A program made the position numbers and the translations under genes. A model generated the notes under the pieces. That model saw nothing but the letters and a program-made list of their open reading frames with translations, searched no databases and was not told the origin of the DNA. DNA of 49,542 bases, taken from positions 1-49,542 of the forward strand of contig CAZDRI010000009.1 of assembly GCA_964508055.1 (NCBI GenBank), given 5' to 3'. Every line of letters begins with the position of its first letter. The stretch's first letter is position 1. Below, piece after piece: positions 42,631-49,542 of this stretch. Source of the DNA: CAZDRI01 sp964508055 (GTDB lineage Bacteria; Pseudomonadota; Gammaproteobacteria; PS1; Pseudothioglobaceae).

Positions 42631-43371
42631 CTAAAAACTGTTTATCCAATGACTAACAGCATCTATTTCATTATATTTTGTCAAGTCAATTTGCAGGGGT
42701 GTTATTGATACAAAGTTATTTTTAATAGCATAAAAATCTGTGCCTACATCATTGTCCGCTTCTTCACCATTATCTCCAATCCAGTATAAATTACTATTAT
42801 TTTTATCAACTATTGCTGGCTCTGACGCATGGCGTTTACCTAATCTTGTGATTTGTATCCCCTTAATCTCATTATATGGGATATCAGGCACATTTACATT
42901 TAAGATAGTATCGTGCGATAAGTTAGCTTTTTTAATGTTTTTGACTAGTTTTTTAGCAATTTTAGCAGCAGTAGTAAAATATTTACCTTCAAAGTTTGTA
43001 ATAGATATGGCAATAGATGGTAAGCCTAAAAACCTGCCTTCAATGGCACCTGCGACTGTACCAGAATATATTACATCATCACCTAAATTAGCACCAGAAT
43101 TAATACCGGTTATAACTAAATCTATATCTTCTTTTAAAAAACCACATAATGCTAAATGTACACAATCTGAAGGTGTAGCATCAATTGCATAAATATTTTC
43201 TTTAATTTTAATTGGCTCTAATGGCTCATTTATCGTAAGAGAGCTACTTGCTGCTGATTTATTGGTACTAGGAGCTATTACAATAACTTCGGCTACCTCT
43301 GCTATGGCTTTTGTTAAGGTTTTAATACCATCGGCCTGATAGCCGTCATCATTACTAATTAGAACTTTCAC
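42631..43371 (-). CDS. surE: 5'-nucleotidase SurE
   Basis: Metal-dependent nucleotide and exopolyphosphate phosphatase, 246 residues. The N-terminal SNDDGYQADGI (D8, D9) and NKSAASSSLT supply metal ligands (about 39-48), and ITGINSGANLGDDVIYSGTVAGAIEG (ITGINSGANLGDD, about 88-100) is diagnostic. The start codon is GTG. The first 17 bases overlap the end of clpA, so it is translated downstream of it in one operon. Confidence 0.96.
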   Translation of the reverse strand: MKVLISNDDGYQADGIKTLTKAIAEVAEVIVIAPSTNKSAASSSLTINEPLEPIKIKENIYAIDATPSDCVHLALCGFLKEDIDLVITGINSGANLGDDVIYSGTVAGAIEGRFLGLPSIAISITNFEGKYFTTAAKIAKKLVKNIKKANLSHDTILNVNVPDIPYNEIKGIQITRLGKRHASEPAIVDKNNSNLYWIGDNGEEADNDVGTDFYAIKNNFVSITPLQIDLTKYNEIDAVSHWINSF

Positions 43372-45613
43372 AAACTAATTGTTTATTATTTATCTTAATC
43401 ACAAGACCTGATTTATTAGCATCAAGTTTTACTTCGCCTCCTTTAACCAAACTACCAAACAGTAATTCATCCGCTAAAGGTTTATTGATTTTGTTTTCAA
43501 TTAATCTAGCCATTGGTCTTGCACCCATAGTGCTATCATACCCTTCTGCTGCCAACCATTTGTGAGCTTTATCAGTAACACTTAATTGGACATTTTTCTT
43601 ATCTAATGTTTCTTCAAGCTCAAATAAGAACTTATTTACAATAAAGAGAATTGTTTTTTCATCTAGATTATTGAAATAAATAGTTTGTGTTAATCTATTA
43701 CGAAATTCTGGAGTAAATATTTTTTTTAATTCTCTTGCAAAATCTGAACTATGATTTTGTTCACTAAACCCTATTGATGCCCTTTGGGATATTTGGGCAC
43801 CAACATTAGAAGTCATAACTAAAATTATATTTCTAAAATCAACCTCTCTGCCATTGGCATCAGTTAAAACTCCTCTATCCATTACTTGCAATAAAATATT
43901 AAATACATCTGGGTGCGCTTTTTCAATTTCATCTAATAATAAAACTGCATAGGGGTTTTGATTAACTGATTCTGTTAACAGACCTCCTTCATCGTAACCT
44001 ACATACCCAGGAGGAGAGCCAATTAAACGAGAAACGCTATGACGCTCCATATATTCTGACATATCAAAGCGTAAAAGTTTAACACTCATAATCCTAGCAA
44101 GCTGTTTACATATCTCTGTTTTACCAACGCCCGTAGGTCCTGCAAATAAAAATGCTCCCATAGGTTTTTCGCTTTGCCCTAAGCCTGATCTTGTGATTTT
44201 AATAGCACTTGAAAGGCTATAAACTGCTTCATCTTGACCAAATACATTTAGTTTTAAATTTTTCTCTAAATTTTTAAGTAGTAATTTATCACTTGATGAC
44301 ACTTGATTTGATGGAATACCAGTCAATTTTGCAATTATATTTTCAATATCATTAGTAGTTATATATTTTTTTCTCTTAGATTTCTCTAAAGTTTGTTGAT
44401 ATGCTCCTATTTCATCTATTACATCTATTGCTTTATCTGGCAATTGCCTATCAGTAATATATTTATTAGATAGTATAACTGCTGCATCAATAGCTTCATT
44501 TTTATATTTAATATTATGGTAGTCTTGATAGTATTTTTTTAGCCCATGCAATATTTCTATTGTTTGCTCAACTGTTGGTTCTTCAACATTTATTTTTTGA
44601 AACCTTCTATTGAGTGCATGTTCTTTTTCAAATACTTTTCTATATTCTTCATAAGTTGTAGAGCCTATGCATCTTAATTGGCCTTCTTGTAAAGCTGGTT
44701 TTAATAAGTTTGAGGCGTCAAGTGTGCCTTCTGAAACACTACCTGCTCCAATAATAATGTGTATTTCGTCAATAAATAAAATACTCTTATCTATAGCATT
44801 AAGCTTATCTAAAACTGCATTTAATCTTTCCTCAAAGTCACCACGATATTTTGTACCAGCAATTAAGCTACCAACATCTAAAGAAAATATAGTTGTTCCT
44901 TTTAAAATTGTTGGAATTTTATTATCAATAATTAATTTTGCTAACCCTTGAGCTATTGCTGTTTTGCCTACCCCCGAAAGACCTACTAATAAAGGGTTGT
45001 TTTTTCTCCTTCTTGAAAGTACTTGGATGGTTCTTTCAATTTCAGCTTCTCTACCTAAGATAGGGTCAATCTTACCACTTTTAGCAAGCTCATTTAAGTT
45101 AGTGGTATATAGATCTAAGGCTTTTTTTTTTGATTTTTTTTCTTTACCGTTACTAGTTATAATTAAAATATCGTCAGTATGTAATATTGAGTTTTGTCCT
45201 GATGTATCTTTCATAACATCAGATTTATAAATATTATTCATATGCAATAAATATACTGCCTGAGACTCTTTCTCGCTAAAGATTGCCACTAAAATATTGG
45301 TCGCATAAATAATGTTTTTTTGTGCTGCTTGTGCATTATATGTAGCTCTTTGTAGCACTCTTTTATAGCCTATAGTTTCTGTTGTCCCTAGGGTAGAATC
45401 TAAAGTTAGCACTGGAATATGGTTTTTTATATATTCTTCAATATCTTCTCTTAAATTATCAATATTTACATTTTTCTTATTAAAAAATGATGTAATTTCT
45501 TGCACATTCAACAATGCTAATAGCAAATGTTCAACTGTTATGAATTCTAACCTTTGCTTTGTTGCATCATTAATTATTAAATCAATTTCTTTTTGTAAAT
45601 TATTATCTATCAT
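43355..45613 (-). CDS. clpA: ATP-dependent Clp protease ATPase ClpA
   Basis: AAA+ unfoldase partner of ClpP, 752 residues, close to the E. coli length. The Clp N-domain (about 1-140) starts NLQKEIDLIINDA. AAA module 1 has GLSGVGKT and module 2 has GPTGVGKT. The sensor and substrate loops (YRGDFEERL, GSPPGYVGYDEGG) and the ClpP-docking loop IGF (in RASIGFSEQ) are present. The absence of a large middle coiled coil separates it from ClpB. clpP is not in the window. surE overlaps its 3' end. Confidence 0.95.
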   Translation of the reverse strand: MIDNNLQKEIDLIINDATKQRLEFITVEHLLLALLNVQEITSFFNKKNVNIDNLREDIEEYIKNHIPVLTLDSTLGTTETIGYKRVLQRATYNAQAAQKNIIYATNILVAIFSEKESQAVYLLHMNNIYKSDVMKDTSGQNSILHTDDILIITSNGKEKKSKKKALDLYTTNLNELAKSGKIDPILGREAEIERTIQVLSRRRKNNPLLVGLSGVGKTAIAQGLAKLIIDNKIPTILKGTTIFSLDVGSLIAGTKYRGDFEERLNAVLDKLNAIDKSILFIDEIHIIIGAGSVSEGTLDASNLLKPALQEGQLRCIGSTTYEEYRKVFEKEHALNRRFQKINVEEPTVEQTIEILHGLKKYYQDYHNIKYKNEAIDAAVILSNKYITDRQLPDKAIDVIDEIGAYQQTLEKSKRKKYITTNDIENIIAKLTGIPSNQVSSSDKLLLKNLEKNLKLNVFGQDEAVYSLSSAIKITRSGLGQSEKPMGAFLFAGPTGVGKTEICKQLARIMSVKLLRFDMSEYMERHSVSRLIGSPPGYVGYDEGGLLTESVNQNPYAVLLLDEIEKAHPDVFNILLQVMDRGVLTDANGREVDFRNIILVMTSNVGAQISQRASIGFSEQNHSSDFARELKKIFTPEFRNRLTQTIYFNNLDEKTILFIVNKFLFELEETLDKKNVQLSVTDKAHKWLAAEGYDSTMGARPMARLIENKINKPLADELLFGSLVKGGEVKLDANKSGLVIKINNKQLVCESSN

Positions 45614-46088
45614 CAGTTCATAAGGTGTTTTAATTTATAAATCTTAATTTATTTTCAGTAATTATAAAGCAATATAAATGCTTGTGCATGTTGTTTTAGT
45701 TCGTTTATATTGCCATAGTGATATTGGCTTCTAGTATGATGTTTAAATAAAGAATATTGCACGCTAACCATAAGCAATTTTACATTTAAGTAATTGAAAA
45801 AGTATGATATTTTTACCAAAGATTTATTGAACACTTCATTTTTTTAGATAAGTTTCATATTCAGGAAAATGAGTTATTAATTAGAAACAATTAGACAAGA
45901 TAATTAAGTGTTACGATAAAAGAGATACTAGCAAACTAGCTCGTAGTTTATTATTACTTATCCCATTATAATAAAGGCTTATCTGCATAATTAAAGCTAA
46001 ATATTAAAATACTAAATATAAAATTTATTTGACATAATTTTTAATTTACCTTATCTTTGTTAATCATAAAAGTAATTTAAATGAAAGA
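45614..46088. other. 475-base intergenic region, clpA-aapQ
   Basis: This divergent gap has no convincing gene in either direction. It contains the strong aapQ promoter near its right end. A possible -10 for clpA (TATAAT on the minus strand at 45661-45666, 48 bases from the clpA start) lies next to a small AAGCA/TGCTT dyad. An AT-only dyad pairs TTTATTAT (45947-45954) with ATAATAAA (45968-45975). It is large for this compact genome and could hold regulatory sites or decayed sequence. Confidence 0.5.
46029..46057 (+). promoter_or_regulatory. sigma-70 promoter for aapQMP
   Basis: A consensus -35 TTGACA (46029-46034) and a -10 TATCTT (46052-46057) are separated by the ideal 17 bases. Transcription would start near 46064, about 25 bases before the aapQ ATG. 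This is the best promoter match I found in the window. Confidence 0.65.
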
Positions 46089-47252
46089 ATGGGAATTTTC
46101 CAAGATTTATTAAAGAATCAAAAAACAAGAGCAATTGTATTTCAAATATTAGCAGTATTTCTGCTAATAATGTTTTTTTGGTATACAGGCAATAATGCAC
46201 TAGTAAACATTGCTAAAAGAGGTATCCAAACAGGTTTTAGCTTTTTAGGCGATGAGGCAGGATTTAATATCCTGCTTACCTTAATTGAATACAGCACTTC
46301 TTCAACTTATTTAGATGTTTTTATTGTTGGTATTTTAAATTCAATATTAGTAAGTGTTGTGTCAATCTTTATAGCTACACTGCTTGGTTTTTTAGTTGGT
46401 GTTGCAAGAGTATCTTCCAACTGGTTATTGATTAAAATATCAAGTGCTTATGTTGAAGTTATTAGAAACATACCATTATTATTACAAATATTCTTTTGGT
46501 ATTTTGTTCTTATAAATGTATTGCCATCATTAAAACAAAGTTATAGTCTTTTTAATGCTTTCTTTTTGAATAGTCGTGGGGCATTTATGCCAAATCCTGT
46601 TTTCAGTGATAATTTTGTATATGTTGTTGTGGCAATAGTTTTAGCTATTGTAATAACAATCTTTTTAAATCACTATCTCCATAAAAAACAAGATGAAACA
46701 GGACAACAATTTCATAATTTTTATATAGGTTTAGCAATTATTATATTATTACCTTTAATAACATTTTTGTCTTTAGATAAGCCAATACTATGGGATATTC
46801 CTGCTTTGAAAAAGTTTAACTTTGCAGGCGGCATTCATATTCTTCCTGAATTTATAGCTTTAACATTTGCTCTTAGTATTTATACTTCTGCATTTATAGC
46901 TGAGGTAGTAAGAGCAGGTATTCAGTCTGTGAGTCATGGTCAAGTTGAAGCTTCGTCTTCATTAGGTTTGAGTAATGCTTTTACCTTGAGATATATTATT
47001 ATCCCTCAAGCTATGCGTGCAATCATACCCCCACTTACTAGCCAATATGTAAACCTTACCAAAAACTCATCACTAGCAACAGCTATTGGATATCCAGACT
47101 TGGTTGCTGTTTTTGCGGGAACAGCTCTTAATCAAAGCGGTCAAGCAATAGAAATTATGTTAATGACAATGTTAGTTTATTTAACTTTAAGCCTTACTAC
47201 TTCAATTTTTATGAATTGGTATAACGCTAGAAAAGAATTAATTACTAGATAG
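46089..47252 (+). CDS. aapQ: general L-amino-acid permease AapQ
   Basis: First permease of the broad-range amino-acid importer, 387 residues with about eight helices, larger than HisQM-type permeases as usual for Aap. RNIPLLLQIFFWYFV (about 130-144) matches the AapQ/BztB core. The EAA loop is QVEASSSLGLSNAFTLRYIIIPQA (about 285-308). The start is ATG with a purine-rich GAAAGA just before. It heads the aapQ-aapM-aapP group, 4 bases before aapM. aapJ is not upstream but 27 kb away. Confidence 0.93.
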   Translation: MGIFQDLLKNQKTRAIVFQILAVFLLIMFFWYTGNNALVNIAKRGIQTGFSFLGDEAGFNILLTLIEYSTSSTYLDVFIVGILNSILVSVVSIFIATLLGFLVGVARVSSNWLLIKISSAYVEVIRNIPLLLQIFFWYFVLINVLPSLKQSYSLFNAFFLNSRGAFMPNPVFSDNFVYVVVAIVLAIVITIFLNHYLHKKQDETGQQFHNFYIGLAIIILLPLITFLSLDKPILWDIPALKKFNFAGGIHILPEFIALTFALSIYTSAFIAEVVRAGIQSVSHGQVEASSSLGLSNAFTLRYIIIPQAMRAIIPPLTSQYVNLTKNSSLATAIGYPDLVAVFAGTALNQSGQAIEIMLMTMLVYLTLSLTTSIFMNWYNARKELITR

Positions 47253-47256
47253 AAAA

Positions 47257-48342
47257 ATGCAAAATCAAATTATTGGAAATAAAAAAATAAATAATGCTTT
47301 TAAATGGATGCATAAGAATTTATTTTCTACAAAGACTAATACTTTATATACCATCATTTCAGTATATTTGCTTTATATCACTATACCTCCTTTTATAAAT
47401 TGGGCTTTTCTAACAGCAGATTGGTTTGGAACTTCAAGAGAAGCGTGTAATAGTGGTGGTGCTTGTTGGGCTTTCGTAACTAACAGAATAAACATTTTTA
47501 CTTATGGTTTTTATCCGCAAGATTTATTATGGAGACCTAATTTAGTAGGGATTAGCGCAGTAATATTAATCATATCTTTACTCATAAAATCTAATCCTTA
47601 TAAAAAACATATTGCTATTATTGGTTTGGTTATTTTTCCTATCTTTTCATTTTTCACAATTTATGGTGGTATTTTTGGGTTAGAAATTGTTGAGACTAAT
47701 AAGTGGGGAGGATTAATGCTGACTATAATTCTTTCATCTGTAGGGATTATAGCGGCAATTCCATTAGGAATTTTATTGGCATTAGGCAGACGCAGTGAAA
47801 ATTTACCTACTATTAAACTTATATGTACTTTATATATTGAATTCATAAGAGGCGTGCCGTTAATTACTATATTATTTATGGCATCAGTGATGTTGCCGCT
47901 ATTTTTCCCTGAAGGAATGGAAGCGGATAAACTTTTAAGAGCATTAATAGCAATTACCTTATTCCAAGCAGCATATATGGCTGAAGCCACAAGAGGCGGA
48001 CTGCAATCTATAGATAATGGTCAATATGAAGCAGCTGATTCTATGGGTCTAGGATACTGGCACAAAACTACTTTTATTATTCTTCCACAAGCACTTAAAG
48101 TAGCATTACCAGGTATTATGAATAGTGTTATAGAGATTTTTAAAGATACAACTCTTGTTGCCATTATTGGTTTAACTGACTTCTTAGGAATTATTAATTT
48201 TTCAAATAGTGATCTTAAATGGATAGGATATGCTACTGAAGGTTATGTATTTGCAGCAACAGTTTATTTTATATTTTGTTTTGCTATGTCAAAATATTCA
48301 ATGAGAATTGAAGCAAAATTATCAAAACACACTAAAAGATAA
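47257..48342 (+). CDS. aapM: general L-amino-acid permease AapM
   Basis: Second Aap permease, 361 residues. The extra N-terminal region has the family stretch SGGACWAFVTNRINIFTYGFYP (SGGACWAFVTNR, about 66-77). The core has FIRGVPLITILFMASVMLP, and the EAA loop is YEAADSMGLGYWHKTTFIILP (about 258-278). It begins 4 bases after aapQ and is followed by aapP after 10 bases. Together with AapQ it forms the pore that AapJ feeds. Confidence 0.94.
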   Translation: MQNQIIGNKKINNAFKWMHKNLFSTKTNTLYTIISVYLLYITIPPFINWAFLTADWFGTSREACNSGGACWAFVTNRINIFTYGFYPQDLLWRPNLVGISAVILIISLLIKSNPYKKHIAIIGLVIFPIFSFFTIYGGIFGLEIVETNKWGGLMLTIILSSVGIIAAIPLGILLALGRRSENLPTIKLICTLYIEFIRGVPLITILFMASVMLPLFFPEGMEADKLLRALIAITLFQAAYMAEATRGGLQSIDNGQYEAADSMGLGYWHKTTFIILPQALKVALPGIMNSVIEIFKDTTLVAIIGLTDFLGIINFSNSDLKWIGYATEGYVFAATVYFIFCFAMSKYSMRIEAKLSKHTKR

Positions 48343-48352
48343 AGGAAATAAA

Positions 48353-49102
48353 ATGAAGGAATCTAATAAAAATATTATTAAAATAGAAAATCTTAATAAA
48401 TGGTACGATGAATTCCATGTGTTAAAAAACATTAACTTATCAGTTAGTGAAGGTGAAATTATTGTTATTTGTGGACCTTCTGGCTCAGGTAAATCAACTT
48501 TAATAAGATGTATAAATCATTTAGAGCAGTTTCAAGAAGGAGATTTAACAGTAAATGGTATCCCTTTAGGAGATAATATTAAAAATACTCAAGCAGTTCG
48601 CAAAGAAGTGGGTATGGTATTTCAGAGTTTTAACTTATTCCCACATTTAACAATATTAGAAAATCTTTCAATAGCACCTATTCTAGTGCAGAAAAAACCT
48701 AAAAAAGAAGCTGAAAAAATAGCTATGGAGTATTTAGAAAGAGTAAAAATCCCTGAGCAGTTTAATAAGTATCCCGGGCAATTATCTGGTGGCCAACAAC
48801 AGCGTGTCGCCATAGCCCGTAGCTTATGTATGCACCCTAAAGTTATGTTATTTGATGAACCTACATCGGCTCTTGACCCTGAAATGATTAAGGAGGTATT
48901 AGATGTAATGGTAGAATTAGCAAAAGGCGGTATGACTATGCTATGTGTAACCCACGAAATGGCTTTTGCTAAACAAGTTGCTGATTGTGTTTTATTTATG
49001 GATGCTGGAGAAATAATTGAAAAGAATAACCCAGAAGATTTCTTTTCAAATCCTAAATATGATAGAACTAAAGAATTTCTTAATCAAATATTATCTCATT
49101 AA
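48353..49102 (+). CDS. aapP: general L-amino-acid importer ATPase AapP
   Basis: ATPase of the Aap importer. I take the ATG at 48353, which has AAAGGA 7 bases upstream and gives 249 residues; an earlier in-frame start would overlap aapM. Walker A is GPSGSGKST (about 39-47), the Q-loop is in MVFQSFNLFPH, the signature LSGGQQQR, Walker B VMLFDEPTSALDPE and the switch histidine is in CVTHEMAFA. It is the last aap gene. No clear terminator follows before the phage remnant. Confidence 0.95.
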   Translation: MKESNKNIIKIENLNKWYDEFHVLKNINLSVSEGEIIVICGPSGSGKSTLIRCINHLEQFQEGDLTVNGIPLGDNIKNTQAVRKEVGMVFQSFNLFPHLTILENLSIAPILVQKKPKKEAEKIAMEYLERVKIPEQFNKYPGQLSGGQQQRVAIARSLCMHPKVMLFDEPTSALDPEMIKEVLDVMVELAKGGMTMLCVTHEMAFAKQVADCVLFMDAGEIIEKNNPEDFFSNPKYDRTKEFLNQILSH

Positions 49103-49184
49103 TTTTGAGTCTATAAATTAAACTGGCTAATGCAAACATCCACATTTTATAGCCTCCAAGAAAGAGAGAACTCTAGACATATAA

Positions 49185-49505
49185 AGCCTAACGTGTAAAG
49201 TCAGGGCGTATAGTAAAAAGCAAATTGAAAAAAGAAAGATTGATATAGTTAAAAAACCAGCTAAATTAGCGGATAAAGATTGGGCTTATAATGTAGGCAA
49301 AGGCTCACAAGTTGCTAAACTATCAAAACTTAATTTAGGCACAGGCTTGCAATATATTAAGCCCAATAAAAACTTAGACAAACTCACAGACGCACAGTTA
49401 AAAGCAAGATTTTATCGGCAACTAAATACTAAAAAAGACAAAATGTTTATTGACAAAGCAGGCGACCCAATGTTTATTGGTGATGAATTATTTAGTCCAA
49501 CCTGA
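49185..49505 (+). pseudogene. remnant of phage head-morphogenesis (Mu gpF/SPP1 gp7-like) gene
   Basis: An open frame of about 106 codons with no proper start runs to TGA at 49503. Its translation has CKVRAYSKKQIEKE, then DKDWAYNVGKG (from about 49277), and ends FIDKAGDPMFIGDELFSP. The first two blocks match the region after the metal-binding CxC of minor head proteins, where a W-x-YNxG motif follows. The larger N-terminal part is missing, a stop lies just upstream in frame, and the end looks cut short. No other phage gene is present up to the window end. The remaining 37 bases show nothing. The call is from motif memory, not a search. Confidence 0.55.
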
Positions 49506-49542
49506 ATAATTCACAACTTATTGATTTAAGTAAATAAAATAT

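Noticed and set aside
42740..43192. 150-codon plus-strand frame opposite surE
   Set aside because: Antisense shadow of surE; its residues mirror the surE codons and show no known motif.
48308..48352. Earlier start for aapP overlapping aapM
   Set aside because: The ATG at 48353 has a proper AAAGGA ribosome site and matches family length.
1..49542. CRISPR arrays, insertion sequences and rRNA genes
   Set aside because: No regularly spaced repeats, no transposase frames and no rRNA-like sequence were seen anywhere in the window.

Overview
The window is very AT-rich (roughly 30% GC by eye) and densely coded, and it reads as a gammaproteobacterial chromosome. The grpE-nadK-recN neighbourhood, an atpIBEFHAGDC operon, uup, ccmH, a RibB fused to a cysteine-less RibA-like domain, and an Aap amino-acid transporter all fit. 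A small-genome marine, sulfur-oxidizer-like lineage (SUP05/Thioglobaceae type) is my best guess. That placement is inference from gene content only and is uncertain.

Layout. 1-153: a REP-like palindrome and two further inverted repeats. 154-8886 (minus): one long run, grpE, a SoxW-like periplasmic thioredoxin, a TolC-like protein, a minimal membrane-fusion-like protein, dsbD with a duplicated alpha domain, a His/Lys/Arg-type importer (hisP, hisJ, hisQ, hisM) and rnhB. 8947-11708 (plus): nadK, recN and a 58-residue membrane protein. 11717-14090 (minus): a stand-alone HAD phosphatase and uup. 14125-18892 (plus): ccmH, yjbQ, lysS, a solitary N6-adenine methyltransferase and aapJ. 18949-27871 (minus): a small unknown gene, trpF, trpB and the complete ATP synthase operon. 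27913-35796 (plus): a glycosyltransferase, an STT3/PglB-like oligosaccharyltransferase, a DPM1-like glycosyltransferase, then murC, murB, ddl and ftsQ. 35771-39406 (minus): tRNA-Val(GAC), ribE, ribBX, ribH, nusB and a membrane protein. 39515-40905 (minus): lptG and clpS. 40937-42511 (plus): guaA. 42631-45613 (minus): clpA and surE. 46089-49102 (plus): aapQ, aapM, aapP. 49185-49505: a remnant of a phage head-morphogenesis gene.

How the genes connect. AapJ (17.9-18.9 kb) is the binding protein expected to serve AapQMP (46.1-49.1 kb), but the two halves lie 27 kb apart, each with its own promoter candidate. DsbD can feed electrons to the SoxW-like thioredoxin at the other end of the same gene run, and possibly to CcmH-dependent cytochrome c assembly. 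The two glycosyltransferases plus the STT3-like enzyme form a small envelope-glycosylation locus next to peptidoglycan genes.

Most of the window is ordinary housekeeping. The parts that deserve a second look are the STT3-like locus with an altered catalytic-site motif, the SoxW/TolC/mini-adaptor/DsbD run, the split aap system, the methyltransferase whose upstream ATG is out of frame across an A7 tract, and the phage remnant.
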